Assembly (NCBI RefSeq): GCF_038397715.1
Contig: NZ_CP151633.1
Coordinates: 930,001-994,000, forward strand
Source: Microbacterium sp. LWO14-1.2
GTDB lineage: Bacteria > Actinomycetota > Actinomycetes > Actinomycetales > Microbacteriaceae
DNA: 64,000 nucleotides
Reading direction: 5' to 3'
Position numbers and translations under genes: made by a program
Notes under the pieces: model-generated
Seen by the model: the letters and a program-made list of their open reading frames with translations, nothing else
Database searches by the model: none
What the model was told of the DNA's origin: nothing
In this document: one piece after another, positions 1 to 9,588 of the stretch
Numbering within the stretch: the stretch's first letter is position 1
Layout of the letters: the number at the start of each line of letters is the position of its first letter

Positions 1-1148
1 GTCGCGCCCTGGGTGTTGCAGACCGACAGCGTGCGGGCGCCCCGCTCGCGCGCGTACTTCACGGCCATGAGCGTGTCCATGGTCTCGCCCGACTGGCTGA
101 TCGACACGACGAGCGTGTCGTCGCCGATCACCGGGTCGCGGTAACGGAACTCGTGCGCGAGCTCGACGTCGACAGGCACGCGCGCCCACTGCTCGATCGC
201 GTACTTGCCGACGAGCGCCGCGTACGAGGCGGTGCCGCACGCGGTGATGATCACGCGGTTGATGCCGGTGAACAGGTCGTCGAGTCCGTCGAGCTCCGGG
301 ATGACCACCTGATCGCCCTGGATGCGGCCGCGGATGGTGTTCGCGACGGCCTCGGGCTGCTCGGCGACCTCCTTGGCCATGAAGCTCGACCATCCGCCCT
401 TCTCGGCGGCTGCGGCATCCCACGACACGTCGAAGGGCTCCGCCTCGACCGGCGTTCCGGCGAAGTCGGTGACGGTCACCGCGTCCGGCGTGATCGAGAC
501 GATCTGGTCCTGGCCGATCGCGAGTGCCTTGCGGGTGTGCTCGACGAACGCGGCGACGTCGGAGCCGAGGAAGTTCTCGCCCTCCCCGAGGCCGATCACG
601 AGCGGCGAGTTGCGCCGAGCGCCGACGACGAGTCCGGGGTGGTCCTGGTGCATCGCGAGCAGGGTGAACGCACCCTCGAGGCGGTTCACCACGGAGCGGA
701 AGGCGAGCTGCAGGTCGCCGCCATTGCTGCGGTACTCACGGCCGAGCAGGGCCGCGGCCACCTCGGTGTCGGTCTCGCTGCGGAACGACACCCCGTCGGC
801 CGCGAGCTCGTCGCGCAGGGTCGCGAAGTTCTCGATGATCCCGTTGTGGATCAGGGCGAGGCGGTCGTCGTCCGCGAGGTGCGGGTGGGCGTTGACATCG
901 GTCGGGCCGCCGTGGGTCGCCCAGCGGGTGTGACCGATGCCGGTGCTGCCGTCGGGCAGCGCGGCGTCGGCGAGCGAGTCGCGCAGCGCCGACAGCTTGC
1001 CGGCCTTCTTGCGCATGCCGAGCGAACCGTCCTCATCGATGACGGCGACGCCGGCCGAGTCGTAGCCGCGGTACTCGAGGCGGGCGAGGCCCGCGAGAAG
1101 GATGTCCTGGCTGGGCCGCGGGCCCACGTATCCGACGATTCCACACAT
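1..1148 (-). CDS. glmS: Glutamine-fructose-6-phosphate aminotransferase (isomerizing), C-terminus cut by window edge
   Basis: First committed step of UDP-GlcNAc synthesis: glutamine plus fructose-6-phosphate to glucosamine-6-phosphate, in the cytoplasm. The protein begins MCGIVGYVG, so the catalytic N-terminal Cys2 of the class II glutaminase domain is present. HTRWATHG and the NGIIENF loop follow, and the first SIS sugar-isomerase domain starts near residue 290 (TACGTASY). About 382 of roughly 615 residues are inside the window. glmM, the next enzyme of the pathway, lies 2 kb away on the same strand. The start is fixed by the essential Cys2. Confidence 0.97.
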   Translation of the reverse strand, partial: MCGIVGYVGPRPSQDILLAGLARLEYRGYDSAGVAVIDEDGSLGMRKKAGKLSALRDSLADAALPDGSTGIGHTRWATHGGPTDVNAHPHLADDDRLALIHNGIIENFATLRDELAADGVSFRSETDTEVAAALLGREYRSNGGDLQLAFRSVVNRLEGAFTLLAMHQDHPGLVVGARRNSPLVIGLGEGENFLGSDVAAFVEHTRKALAIGQDQIVSITPDAVTVTDFAGTPVEAEPFDVSWDAAAAEKGGWSSFMAKEVAEQPEAVANTIRGRIQGDQVVIPELDGLDDLFTGINRVIITACGTASYAALVGKYAIEQWARVPVDVELAHEFRYRDPVIGDDTLVVSISQSGETMDTLMAVKYARERGARTLSVCNTQGA

Positions 1149-1161
1149 GAGATACAGAGTA
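1149..1161 (-). promoter_or_regulatory. Possible leaderless -10 element of glmS
   Basis: On the minus strand TACTCT (1161 to 1156) lies 7 nt upstream of the glmS ATG and no Shine-Dalgarno sequence is visible. This fits a TANNNT -10 box driving a leaderless transcript, which is common in actinobacteria. It is inferred from spacing only. Confidence 0.3.
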
Positions 1162-1227
1162 AGCGCCGCATTTTGCGAAGGTTCCGAACGAACCCACGCA
1201 CCCGCGCCACCACGCGGAAGCCGACGA

Positions 1228-2172
1228 TCAGAGCTTGCGGAGGAGCACGCTCTCGACGCTGTGGTCCGCACCCTTGTTCAGCACGAGGCGGGCCCGGTGC
1301 TTGGTCGGCATGACGTTCTCCACGAGGTTCGGCATGTTGATCTCGTTCCAGTAGCCCAGAGCCGTCGTGATCGCCTCGTCGTCGGTGAGGTGCGCGAAGA
1401 CGTTGAAGTATGACGAGGGGTTCGAGAACGCTCCCTGGCGCAGGGCGAGGAACCGGTCCACGTACCACTTCTCGATGTGCGAGGTGTCGGCGTCGACGAA
1501 GATCGAGAAGTCGAACAGGTCGCTCACCGCGACGTCGTTCGGGGCGGGCGGCGGCTGCAGCACGTTGAGCCCCTCGACGATGACGACGTCCGGGCGGCGC
1601 ACGACGACGTGGGCGTCCGGCACGATGTCGTATCGCATGTGCGAGTAGAACGGGGCACGGACCTCGGCAGCCCCGCTCTTGACCTCGGTGAGGAACTCGA
1701 TGAGCGAGCGGCGATCGTACGACTCCGGGAAGCCCTTGCGCTCCATGAGACCGCGCCGCTCGAGTTCGGCGTTGGGATAGAGGAAGCCGTCGGTGGTGAC
1801 GAGTTCCACCCGAGGCGTCCCCGGCCACCGGCTCATCAGCTCGCGCAGCAGGCGCGCGATGGTCGATTTGCCCACCGCGACCGATCCCGCGACGCCGACG
1901 ACGAACGGCGTGGTCGAGTCGTCCTCCTGCAGGAAGTCGCTCGTCGCGGCGCCGAGGCGCTTGGTGGCCGTGGCGTAGAGGCTGAGCAGACGGCTCAGCG
2001 GCAGGTACACCTCGCTGACCTCGGTGAGGTCGAGTCGGTCGCCGATGCCGCGAAGCTCGACGACCTCGGTCTCGGTGAGCGGCTGATCGAGGCCTGCGGC
2101 GAGCCTCGCCCACTCCTGGCGCCCGATCTCGCGGTACGGAGACAGCGGCAGCGCGGGGTCGACGGTGGTCAC
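1228..2172 (-). CDS. coaA: Type I pantothenate kinase
   Basis: Phosphorylates pantothenate with ATP, the first and usually rate-controlling step of coenzyme A synthesis. The 314-aa length is normal for the bacterial CoaA family. A P-loop [12 protein letters not shown] lies near residue 95, followed by TTDGFLYPN and the YDIVPDA region typical of CoaA. The chosen start is GTG at 2172. The open frame continues upstream to 2250, but that would overlap the divergent ppx start at 2209. A -10-like TACGAT sits exactly 6 nt before this GTG, supporting a leaderless start. It ends 79 nt upstream of glmS on the same strand. Confidence 0.95.
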   Translation of the reverse strand: MTTVDPALPLSPYREIGRQEWARLAAGLDQPLTETEVVELRGIGDRLDLTEVSEVYLPLSRLLSLYATATKRLGAATSDFLQEDDSTTPFVVGVAGSVAVGKSTIARLLRELMSRWPGTPRVELVTTDGFLYPNAELERRGLMERKGFPESYDRRSLIEFLTEVKSGAAEVRAPFYSHMRYDIVPDAHVVVRRPDVVIVEGLNVLQPPPAPNDVAVSDLFDFSIFVDADTSHIEKWYVDRFLALRQGAFSNPSSYFNVFAHLTDDEAITTALGYWNEINMPNLVENVMPTKHRARLVLNKGADHSVESVLLRKL

Positions 2173-2208
2173 CGCACCATCGTATCGGGGCGCGGGTAGT
2201 CTCTTCCC
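2173..2208. promoter_or_regulatory. 36-nt divergent double leaderless promoter (coaA / ppx)
   Basis: Only 36 nt separate two divergent GTG starts. Rightward, TAGTCT (2197-2202) is 6 nt before the ppx GTG. Leftward, TACGAT (2184 to 2179) is 6 nt before the coaA GTG. Neither gene has a Shine-Dalgarno sequence. The symmetric 6-nt spacing is what is expected when transcription begins at the start codon, so the two -35 regions would have to overlap the opposite -10 or coding start. Confidence 0.5.
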
Positions 2209-3147
2209 GTGCGCCTGGGAGTCCTCGACATCGGATCCAACACCGTCCACATGCTGGCGGCCGACGTGCGCGCGGGCGGACGCCCGCTCGCGACGACCAG
2301 CGACAGGACGGTGCTGCGCCTCATGCGCTATCTCACCGACGACGGAGCGATCTCAGACGACGGTGTCCGAGCGCTCGTCGACGCGGTGCGCCGCGCCCGC
2401 CGCGTCGCCGAGGAGGAGCGCGTCGACGAACTGCTCGCGACCGCCACGAGCGCGGTGCGGGACGCGACGAACGGCGCCGAGGTGATCGCCCGCATCGAGG
2501 ACGCGCTGGGTCAGCCGCTGCAGGTCCTCGACGGCGAGACCGAGGCCGAGCTGACCTTCCTCGCCGTACGTCGTTGGTTCGGGTGGTCGGCCGGCCAGAT
2601 CCTGCTGCTCGACATCGGCGGCGGGTCGCTCGAGATCGCCGCGGGCGGGGAGGAACTGCCGGATGCCGCGGCATCCGTCCCGCTGGGGGCGGGCCGCATG
2701 ACCGTCCAGTTCCTGCCGAGCGATCCGCCGGGCGAGGACGATGTCGAACGTCTGCGCACGCATGCCGCAGCAACGGTGGATGCCGTGCTCCCCCGATTCG
2801 CGGCGCTGCCCCGACCCGACCACGTGGTCGGCTCGTCGAAGGCGATCCGCTCGCTCGCGAAGCTCGTCGGCTACCCGGTCCCTGGATGGTCGGGGTCGGA
2901 GCGGATGCTGCTCCCCCGCGCCGCGCTCGGCTCGTGGATCCCCCGGCTCGCGCGCCTTCCCGCGTCCGCCCGCCAGGAACTGCCGGGCATCACCGCGGAT
3001 CGCACCTTCCAGATCGTCGCGGCGGCCGTGGCGCTGCACGCGGCGATGTCGGCGCTCGACGTCGACGAGCTCGAGGTGTCGCCGTGGGCGCTCCGCGAGG
3101 GCGTGCTGCTGCGCTACATCGAGCAGCTGGGTCAGGGCCGGCCCTGA
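2209..3147 (+). CDS. ppx: Exopolyphosphatase / guanosine pentaphosphatase (Ppx/GppA), short form
   Basis: Actin-like (ASKHA) fold phosphatase that releases phosphate from polyphosphate chains or converts pppGpp to ppGpp. Phosphate-1 motif [10 protein letters not shown] lies at residues 6-15, and the phosphate-2 loop [11 protein letters not shown] near residue 137. At 312 aa it is the short actinobacterial form without the C-terminal HD-like domain of E. coli PPX. The GTG start at 2209 gives the canonical [12 protein letters not shown]-terminus. Which activity dominates cannot be read from the sequence. It converges on glmM, and its last codons lie inside a perfect palindrome. Confidence 0.9.
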   Translation: MRLGVLDIGSNTVHMLAADVRAGGRPLATTSDRTVLRLMRYLTDDGAISDDGVRALVDAVRRARRVAEEERVDELLATATSAVRDATNGAEVIARIEDALGQPLQVLDGETEAELTFLAVRRWFGWSAGQILLLDIGGGSLEIAAGGEELPDAAASVPLGAGRMTVQFLPSDPPGEDDVERLRTHAAATVDAVLPRFAALPRPDHVVGSSKAIRSLAKLVGYPVPGWSGSERMLLPRAALGSWIPRLARLPASARQELPGITADRTFQIVAAAVALHAAMSALDVDELEVSPWALREGVLLRYIEQLGQGRP

Positions 3148-3176
3148 CCCAGCTGCTCTCTGACCTGAGGTCAGAG
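3121..3176. terminator. Bidirectional terminator formed by two adjacent palindromes
   Basis: Positions 3121-3158 are a perfect 38-nt palindrome (two 19-nt arms, no spacer) covering the last eight codons and stop of ppx. A second hairpin (CTCTGACC, loop TGA, GGTCAGAG) follows at 3158-3176 and overlaps the glmM stop codon. The two genes converge with 23 nt between stops, so this is most simply a shared terminator. Confidence 0.7.
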
Positions 3177-4529
3177 TGCGAGGCGTTCGCGCACCACGTC
3201 GGCGAGACGATCGGCGTAGGACTGCGCCGATTCGGGGTCGGCTGCTTCGACCATGACGCGCACGAGAGGCTCGGTACCCGACTTGCGCAGCAGGACGCGT
3301 CCGGTGTCGCCGAGCTCGGCTTCGACCTCGCGGATCGCCGCCTGAACGACGTCGTCGGAGCCGACCGCGTCCTTGTCGACGTCGCGCACGTTGATGAGCA
3401 CCTGCGGGTACACGGTCATGACGCTCGCCAGTTCCGCGATGGACTTGTTCTGGCGGGCCATCTCGGCCACGAGGTGCAGACCGGTGAGCAGGCCGTCGCC
3501 TGTCGTCGCGAAGTCGCTCATGATGACGTGCCCGGACTGTTCGCCGCCGAGCGCGTAGCCGCCCTCGTTCATGTCCTCGAGCACATAGCGGTCGCCCACC
3601 GCCGTCTGACGCACGGTGATGCCGTGCTCGCGCATGGCGAGGTGCAGACCGAGGTTGCTCATGACCGTCGCGACGAGGGTGTCGTCGGTCAGGTGGCCGC
3701 GCTCCTTCATCGACACGGCGAGGATCGCCATGATCTGATCGCCGTCGATGACGTTGCCCTGCGCGTCGACGGCGAGGCAGCGATCGGCGTCTCCGTCGTG
3801 CGCGATGCCGATGTCGGCTCCGAGCCGGACGACGGCCTCTGCCAGGTTGTCGAGGTGGGTCGAACCGACGCCGTCGTTGATGTTCCAGCCGTCGGGGTCG
3901 GCGCCGATGACGGTGACCTCGGCTCCGGCATCGCGGAACGTCTCCGGCGAGACGCCGGAGGCCGCGCCGTGGGCGCAGTCGAGCACGACCTTGATGCCGT
4001 TCAGGCGGTTCGGCAGCGACCCGAGCAGGTGCACGACGTAACGGTCCTCGGCGTCGGAGAATCGGATGATCCGGCCGACGCCGGCGCCGGTCGGTCGCAG
4101 CATCTCGCCGGCCATCGCCGCCTCGATGCGCTGCTCGACCTCGTCGGGCAGCTTGCGTCCGCCGCGGGCGAAGATCTTGATGCCGTTGTCGGGCGCGGCG
4201 TTGTGCGACGCCGAGATCATCACACCGAAATCGGCGTCACGATCGGCGACGAGGAACGCGAGCGCGGGGGTCGGGATGACTCCGGCCTCGAGCACGTCGA
4301 CACCGGAGGACGCGAGACCCGCGGACACCGCGGCCTCGAGGAAGTGGCCAGAGACCCGAGGGTCGCGGGCGACCACTGCGGTGAGTCGCTTGCCTTCGGC
4401 TTTGCGAGCCTCCGCAGTACGGCCCTGGCCCAGGACGACAGCAGTCGCCTGGGCCAGGGTGAGCGCCAGGTCGGCGGTGAGGATGCCGTTGGCAAGTCCT
4501 CGCACGCCGTCCGTGCCAAAGATCGGCAT
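3171..4529 (-). CDS. glmM: Phosphoglucosamine mutase
   Basis: Converts glucosamine-6-phosphate to glucosamine-1-phosphate for peptidoglycan precursor synthesis, directly after GlmS. The protein begins [11 protein letters not shown] (GlmM signature) and carries the phosphoserine loop [16 protein letters not shown] near residue 105. The metal-binding DGDADR is near residue 243, and the C-terminal phosphate-binding motif [11 protein letters not shown] is near residue 415. The 452-aa length is typical of GlmM. It lies just downstream of rplM-rpsI with a 14-nt gap, an arrangement common in Actinobacteria. Confidence 0.97.
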   Translation of the reverse strand: MPIFGTDGVRGLANGILTADLALTLAQATAVVLGQGRTAEARKAEGKRLTAVVARDPRVSGHFLEAAVSAGLASSGVDVLEAGVIPTPALAFLVADRDADFGVMISASHNAAPDNGIKIFARGGRKLPDEVEQRIEAAMAGEMLRPTGAGVGRIIRFSDAEDRYVVHLLGSLPNRLNGIKVVLDCAHGAASGVSPETFRDAGAEVTVIGADPDGWNINDGVGSTHLDNLAEAVVRLGADIGIAHDGDADRCLAVDAQGNVIDGDQIMAILAVSMKERGHLTDDTLVATVMSNLGLHLAMREHGITVRQTAVGDRYVLEDMNEGGYALGGEQSGHVIMSDFATTGDGLLTGLHLVAEMARQNKSIAELASVMTVYPQVLINVRDVDKDAVGSDDVVQAAIREVEAELGDTGRVLLRKSGTEPLVRVMVEAADPESAQSYADRLADVVRERLAL

Positions 4530-4543
4530 CGGAGCAGTGGACC

Positions 4544-5029
4544 TTAACGCTTGGAGTACTGAGGCGCCTTACGGGCCTTCTTGAGTCCGGCCTTCTTGCG
4601 CTCCTTGACGCGAGCGTCGCGCGACAGGAAGCCGGCCTTCTTCAGGGTCGGACGGTTGTTCTCGACGTCGATGCCGTTGAGGGCACGAGCGATGCCGAGA
4701 CGCAGCGCGCCGGCCTGACCCGAGGGGCCACCACCGGAGATGCGCGCGATGACGTCGTAGCCGCCCGCGAGGTTGAGGACCGTGAACGGGTCGTTGATCA
4801 GCTGCTGGTGCAGCTTGTTCGGGAAGTAGTCCTCGAGCGTACGGCCGTTGACCGTGATCGTTCCCGAACCGGGGACGAGGCGCACGCGGGCGATGGCCTG
4901 CTTGCGACGGCCGACAGCGGCACCCGGGACGCTGAGCACGGGGCGGGGGGCCGCCTCGACAGCGTCGCTCTCGGGGGTCGAGGTCGAGAAGTTCTGGAGG
5001 TTTTCGGTGGAGTCCTGGATGTCAGCCAC
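4544..5029 (-). CDS. rpsI: 30S ribosomal protein S9
   Basis: Small-subunit protein whose C-terminal tail reaches the P-site tRNA. The conserved core [15 protein letters not shown] and the invariant C-terminus ending SKR are present. At 161 aa it carries about 35 extra N-terminal residues ([13 protein letters not shown] onwards) compared with E. coli S9, a usual actinobacterial acidic extension. It lies 26 nt downstream of rplM, with which it forms the conserved L13-S9 operon. Confidence 0.98.
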   Translation of the reverse strand: MADIQDSTENLQNFSTSTPESDAVEAAPRPVLSVPGAAVGRRKQAIARVRLVPGSGTITVNGRTLEDYFPNKLHQQLINDPFTVLNLAGGYDVIARISGGGPSGQAGALRLGIARALNGIDVENNRPTLKKAGFLSRDARVKERKKAGLKKARKAPQYSKR

Positions 5030-5055
5030 GAGTATGTCCTTAGTCTGTACGGCGC

Positions 5056-5502
5056 TTACTGGGCGACCTGGTCGAGGGTGTACGGCTGGGGCTGCTGCGC
5101 GGCGTGCGGGTGCTCGCCACCCGTGTACACCTTGAGCTTCGACAGCTGCTGACGGCCGAGGCTGTTCTTGGGGAGCATGCCACGGATGGCCTTCTCCACA
5201 GCGCGGACCGGGTTCTTCTCGAGCAGCTCGGCGTAGTTGACGGCCTTGAGACCACCCGGGTAGCCCGAGTGACGGTAGGCGATCTTCTTCTGGAGCTTCT
5301 GACCGGTGAGCGCGACCTTGTCGGCGTTCACGATGATGACGAAGTCACCCGAGTCGATGTGGTTGGCGAAGGTCGGCTTGTGCTTGCCGCGCAGGAGCGC
5401 TGCGGCGTGCGAGGCCAGGCGGCCGAGAACGACGTCGGTGGCGTCGATGACGACCCAGTCGCGCTGGACTTCGCCAGCCTTGGGAGTGAAAGTGCGCGTC
5501 AC
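5056..5502 (-). CDS. rplM: 50S ribosomal protein L13
   Basis: Early-assembly large-subunit protein. Recognised from [23 protein letters not shown] and GMLPKN, and from the 148-aa length. The GTG at 5502 is chosen because it gives the family N-terminus [16 protein letters not shown]. The open frame runs further upstream, but that extension has no family resemblance. First gene of rplM-rpsI-(glmM). Confidence 0.96.
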   Translation of the reverse strand: MTRTFTPKAGEVQRDWVVIDATDVVLGRLASHAAALLRGKHKPTFANHIDSGDFVIIVNADKVALTGQKLQKKIAYRHSGYPGGLKAVNYAELLEKNPVRAVEKAIRGMLPKNSLGRQQLSKLKVYTGGEHPHAAQQPQPYTLDQVAQ

Positions 5503-5684
5503 GATAGTGCTGCTTTCTTGTTCGAACGGAGAGGTTCGTGAATCCCACTCCGGGGTGGTTCCGACCTGTCGCGCGATGCGCAGGAGGGGGAACACGCCAG
5601 TGGAGGGCTCACGTTCGCGGCACCCGGCAGTCGAGTACCAAAGAGACAGCTTACGTCATCCGGGCCGTTCCCCCAAACCGGGCT
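5503..5684. other. Intergenic leader/promoter region of rplM (no gene seen)
   Basis: This 182-nt non-coding stretch separates the rplM start from the stop of the next gene. It must carry the ribosomal-operon promoter and 5' leader. I could not identify a convincing -35/-10 pair or an L13 leader structure by eye. Confidence 0.4.
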
Positions 5685-6434
5685 TCAGGCGATGACGGTG
5701 CGCTCCCCCGGCACGAGCACGCGCAGACGGTCGTCGCGGCCCGCATGCGCGAACATCCCGACGAGCCGCTCGGTGGTCTCGGAGAAGTGGAACCACCCCT
5801 CGGTGTGGACGGGGACCACGAGCGCATCGCCGAGCACCTCGGACGCCTCGAGCGCGGTCCTGGCGTTGAGGGTGAGGTCGGCGTCGCCGAAGCGTCCGAC
5901 GTTCGCGGCTCCGGCGAACAGGACGGCCACGTCGATCAGGGGAAAGCGCGACACGACCTCGCGCACGACGTCGACCGAGGCGTTGTCGCCCGACACGTAC
6001 ACGGTCGGCCAGCCCTCGGATTCGAGCACGAAACCCGTCACGGTGCCCGATTGCGCCTCGGCTCCCTCCGGTCCGTGCAGCGCGGGGACGGCGGTGACAG
6101 CGACGGATGCCACGTCACGGCGCTCCCAGGGTGCGAGGCCGGTGACGTGCGGGATGCGGTCAGCGGACTCCGGTGTCCCCAGCACGAGGTCGGCGGTCGC
6201 CAGCACGTCACGCCCGGCGCCGTCGAGGTTGTCGGGATGCTGGTCGTGCGAGAGCAGGACGACGTCGATGTCTCCGAGCGCGGAGGCGGGGACGGCCGGA
6301 CCCGTGAGCTTGTAGAGCGTGGTGCCGCCCGGGTACTCCCCCGGCGCGTCGAACGTGGGGTCCGTGAGGATCGAGAGCCCGGCGTAGGAGAAGTGCAGGG
6401 TGGGGCCGCCCACGAGCAGCGCGGAGATCGTCAT
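5685..6434 (-). CDS. MBL-fold metal-dependent hydrolase
   Basis: 249-aa metallo-beta-lactamase-fold protein of the UlaG/UPF0173-like group. The metal motif appears as LLSHDQHPDNLDGAG near residue 65, a variant of HxHxDH. VYVSGDNASVDVV near residue 110 supplies the bridging Asp, and PVHTEGWFHF near residue 210 the last His. The N-terminal HFSYAGLSILTDPTF is characteristic of this group, whose members include lactonases and phosphodiesterases. The substrate cannot be assigned. It is a single gene between the ribosomal operon and a phosphatase-fold gene. Confidence 0.85.
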   Translation of the reverse strand: MTISALLVGGPTLHFSYAGLSILTDPTFDAPGEYPGGTTLYKLTGPAVPASALGDIDVVLLSHDQHPDNLDGAGRDVLATADLVLGTPESADRIPHVTGLAPWERRDVASVAVTAVPALHGPEGAEAQSGTVTGFVLESEGWPTVYVSGDNASVDVVREVVSRFPLIDVAVLFAGAANVGRFGDADLTLNARTALEASEVLGDALVVPVHTEGWFHFSETTERLVGMFAHAGRDDRLRVLVPGERTVIA

Positions 6435-6493
6435 CCGACCAGTCTCCGGTATCCGCTCGTCGGGGTCCAGGCGCGCGCCGGCACAGCGGGCGG

Positions 6494-7162
6494 TCAGTCG
6501 AGACGCGCCGTGACGAGGATCGGGCGGTGGTCGCTCGATCCCTGCGGGAGCGTGGTCACGCGCTCGATCTCGAAGCCGGCGGAGGTCGCGAAGTCGTAGT
6601 GCCCGCGGAACACGCGGTACCGGGTGTAGGTGTGGTCGTCGCTCAGGCTGAGCGCGTAGCCCTGCTCGCGCACCGCGTGGCCGAGGTTCTCCTTGAACAC
6701 CGGGTAGTTGTAGTCCCCCACCATGAGCTGCGGCAGCCCCTCACCGAGGGTCGCGAGCTCGGTGAGCGCGGCGCGGATCTGGTGCCGCCGCAGCGAGTTC
6801 AAGGCGGTCAGCGGCGCGGCGTGGAACGACGCGGCGATGAATTCGCGGCCCGCGTCGATGTCGCGCAGACGAGCGCCGAGCACCCGCTCGTGCGCGGGCT
6901 TCGCGATGCGGTCGTGCAGCGACTTCTTCAGCTCGATCGTGCGGATGCCCTGCAGCCGGAACGCGCTCTCGCGGTAGAACATCGCGAGTCCGAGCCGGTT
7001 GCCCTGCGTGGCGTCGGCGAGAGCCAGATCGCCGATCCGCTCCGGCAGGTGCACGACGTCGCACTCCTGCAGGCACAGGATGTCGGGGTCGTGGGCCGCG
7101 GCGATCGCCGCGAGCTCACCGGCAGCGCGGTGCTTGCGCAGGTTGTACGAGATGACCTTCAT
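6494..7162 (-). CDS. Endonuclease/exonuclease/phosphatase (EEP) family protein
   Basis: 222-aa cytoplasmic EEP-fold hydrolase. The opening MKVISYNLRKH and ILCLQECD give the metal-binding Asn and Glu. MVGDYNYP near residue 150 and the final SDHRPILV give the catalytic Asp and His. There is no signal peptide, unlike the secreted EEP protein at 22.3 kb. Family members cleave phosphodiester bonds in nucleic acids, inositol phosphates or sphingomyelin, and the substrate here is unknown. Confidence 0.85.
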   Translation of the reverse strand: MKVISYNLRKHRAAGELAAIAAAHDPDILCLQECDVVHLPERIGDLALADATQGNRLGLAMFYRESAFRLQGIRTIELKKSLHDRIAKPAHERVLGARLRDIDAGREFIAASFHAAPLTALNSLRRHQIRAALTELATLGEGLPQLMVGDYNYPVFKENLGHAVREQGYALSLSDDHTYTRYRVFRGHYDFATSAGFEIERVTTLPQGSSDHRPILVTARLD

Positions 7163-7205
7163 GACCTCGGCAACGTTACCGTCCGCGGCTGTGCCCCGGC
7201 TCCGT

Positions 7206-8099
7206 TCACTCGTCGTATCCCCAGCGGATGCCCAGCACGCCAGGGCCGAACCCGTGCTTCGCGACGTGGACCGCCCCGTGCGCGACCGACCGCATCGCCG
7301 TCACGTACTCGTCGGACGTCTCGCAGTACTCCTCGCACCAGGTCGGAGGGGCATCCGGATGGAACCGCACCCAGATCAGCGTCTCGCGCGCCGGCCGCGA
7401 CGTCGCGTGCCAGACGGACTGGCGCGGCGGATAGCCCGCCGGAAACCTCTCGGTGAACTCGAAGAGCGTCGTCGCACCGGTCGTGATCGGCTCGTCGAGC
7501 GCGATGACGACACCGGAGAGCAGACCGCCGGGATGCAGGTACTCGCGGTCGACGCGACCGCCGATCACATCGGAGATCTCCGACATCACGTCGGTCTCGA
7601 CGGGCGCGACGTCGATCAGCGGGATCTCGGCGATCGCGCCTTTGGTCGCCTGCACGAGAGAGCGCATCGTGATGCTCTCGACCGCACCGTCCCTCCCGAC
7701 GAACGCGGTCACCTGCGTGGAGAGGTCCCGGAGCGCATCCTGCGTCGCCGCGCGCAGCGCTGTCAGGGTCTCGGCGGTCTCGCGCAGCTCGCGCACCTCG
7801 TCGAACGGCAGGCGCGGCGGTGCCAGAGGTCCCAGCCGCGCCGACGGGCCGAGCAGGCTGGTCAGCTGCCCGCGGTTCATGCCGAGGTGGTCCTCCAGTC
7901 CCTCGACCACGCTCAGCGACTGCGCGCCCTCGGGTTGGCGCGCGCCGGACCGCCAATAGCTGAGAGTGGCCATCGACACGGGGTTGCCGTCGTCGACGAG
8001 CCGGCGCTGGAGACGTGCGAGAGTGATGCCGCGTTCGGAGATCGCCGCGCGCAGGGCAGCGGCGAACGCGCCACCGTGGTCGTCGTTGCGTTCCGTCAC
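7206..8099 (-). CDS. XRE-type HTH protein with unknown C-terminal domain
   Basis: 297 aa. Residues 8-70 resemble a cro/C1 helix-turn-helix (SERGITLARLQRRL, then SMATLSYWRSGARQPE). The remaining 220 residues contain no domain I recognise but are well conserved in codon usage and include a short acidic stretch. The GTG start at 8099 is preceded by GAGGGGA at good spacing. It is probably a DNA-binding regulator; its target is not evident. Confidence 0.7.
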   Translation of the reverse strand: MTERNDDHGGAFAAALRAAISERGITLARLQRRLVDDGNPVSMATLSYWRSGARQPEGAQSLSVVEGLEDHLGMNRGQLTSLLGPSARLGPLAPPRLPFDEVRELRETAETLTALRAATQDALRDLSTQVTAFVGRDGAVESITMRSLVQATKGAIAEIPLIDVAPVETDVMSEISDVIGGRVDREYLHPGGLLSGVVIALDEPITTGATTLFEFTERFPAGYPPRQSVWHATSRPARETLIWVRFHPDAPPTWCEEYCETSDEYVTAMRSVAHGAVHVAKHGFGPGVLGIRWGYDE

Positions 8100-8230
8100 A
8101 GTCCCCTCGCCGTCATGTGAAGAAGCGTCTCGTAGCCTCAGTGTACGGCTCCGCAGAAACCACCCCTCGGCTGCGGCAGTCGCCGTCGCGGACCCGGATG
8201 GGATGGGCGCCTCCGCGACGGCATCCGCGT

Positions 8231-8264
8231 CGTGGTCGCCCCCTGGGGGTAGCGGGCGACCACG
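8231..8264 (-). terminator. Hairpin terminator downstream of the 8-TM protein gene
   Basis: CGTGGTCGCCC (8231-8241) pairs perfectly with GGGCGACCACG (8254-8264) across a 12-nt loop. It lies 23 nt beyond the stop of the leftward membrane-protein gene. There is no clear U-tract. Confidence 0.55.
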
Positions 8265-8286
8265 AAGCGGCAGCCTCTCGGTCGCG

Positions 8287-9588
8287 TCAGTCGTCGGAGC
8301 CGCTCGCGGCGGCTGCCCTCGCGGTCTTCAGAGGGGTCGGTCGGGGCACGGCTTCTCCGGGGTGCAGCGCATCGCGCACGGCCTGGCGCTCCCGCCGGGC
8401 GCGCGGCGAATCGATCAAGCCCAGCACGATCCCCCCGAGGATGAGGACGAGCGCCGTCCCGAGCACGGGGCCGACGTCGAGGACGGTCCACTCCGCCCAG
8501 GCGGCGCCGGTCGCGAAGATCACCCCGCCCGCGCCCAGCGTGCTGAGGCCCAGCTGCAGACGCACCAGCGCTCGATTGCCCGAGAGCAGGGGCGCGATGA
8601 ACTCGGGGGCGACCGCCCTGACCTCGCCTGTCGCGACCCATCGCGTCAGCGCGACCTCCCGCGCCGCCTGGAGCACCACCCCGCCGGTCCAGGCCACGAT
8701 ACCGAGGGCCGCGCAGAGCGCGATGGCCGCACCGCTGCCGAGGCTCAGCACGTCGATGCCGTTCTCGATCGGCTCGTCCCAGTACACGGGGTCGCAGGTG
8801 CGACACTGCTGCCGCATGTAGACGGAGAGCATGAAGGCGCCGAGCGACACGAGCGTCGCGACCGTGAGGACGGCGGCGATCCGGGCGATGACGCGGGCGG
8901 ACGGCACGACGAGCCAGCGAGGGAGCACGGCCCGTGGCGCGGCCTCCCGCCGGCGTCGGTCGGCGTCTTCCGCCCGCGGCACCTGCGCCTTCCACCGCGC
9001 CTGCAGAGCGGCGACCCGCGGCGCATCGCGGCGCATGAGGCGTCCGCCGGCGCCGACCACGAGCGAGGCGGCGAGCGCGAGCACCGCGACGACTCCCAGA
9101 GCACCCCACATCACGGGGTCCTCGCGGAACTCGTCCGTGAACACCACCATCAGCGCGAACAGACCCCCGATGCCGACGATCGACCAGAAGACCGCGAGCC
9201 CCGTGCGTCGCAGGTACTGCCCGGGCGACGTCGCGAGCTCCGCGCGGATGCGCTGCGGGGGTACGGCCGACGGGTTCTCCTCCCCGAGCCTGTCGACGAG
9301 CCGCAGCGCAGCCGCGCGCTCGGCGACGAGCACGAAGGGCACGGTCACCGCGAGGACGGCGGCGATGAGCAGGATCACGCCCATGCAGGCGCGGAGGAGC
9401 GGGTCGAGGTCGATCTGCGAGTACAGCGTCGTCAGGGCCTCCTCTCCCACGATCCCGCACACGAGGAGGGCGAGGAACGCGTACAGGAGACCGACGATCA
9501 GCCCGACGCCGGTGTCGAGCAGCGCCCGCCAGAAGGCCCACCCCGGAGAGCGCACCTCGACGAAGACGGCATCCGACTCCCTCATCAT
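8287..9588 (-). CDS. Predicted multi-pass membrane protein, function unknown
   Basis: 433 aa with about eight hydrophobic segments, near residues 15-45, 90-112, 150-172, 180-200, 255-277, 295-320, 370-388 and 395-415. A positively charged cytoplasmic loop lies around residues 200-250. No family recognised. The gene overlaps the end of truA by 4 nt (ATGA), so it is translationally coupled to it. Confidence 0.75.
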   Translation of the reverse strand: MMRESDAVFVEVRSPGWAFWRALLDTGVGLIVGLLYAFLALLVCGIVGEEALTTLYSQIDLDPLLRACMGVILLIAAVLAVTVPFVLVAERAAALRLVDRLGEENPSAVPPQRIRAELATSPGQYLRRTGLAVFWSIVGIGGLFALMVVFTDEFREDPVMWGALGVVAVLALAASLVVGAGGRLMRRDAPRVAALQARWKAQVPRAEDADRRRREAAPRAVLPRWLVVPSARVIARIAAVLTVATLVSLGAFMLSVYMRQQCRTCDPVYWDEPIENGIDVLSLGSGAAIALCAALGIVAWTGGVVLQAAREVALTRWVATGEVRAVAPEFIAPLLSGNRALVRLQLGLSTLGAGGVIFATGAAWAEWTVLDVGPVLGTALVLILGGIVLGLIDSPRARRERQAVRDALHPGEAVPRPTPLKTARAAAASGSDD

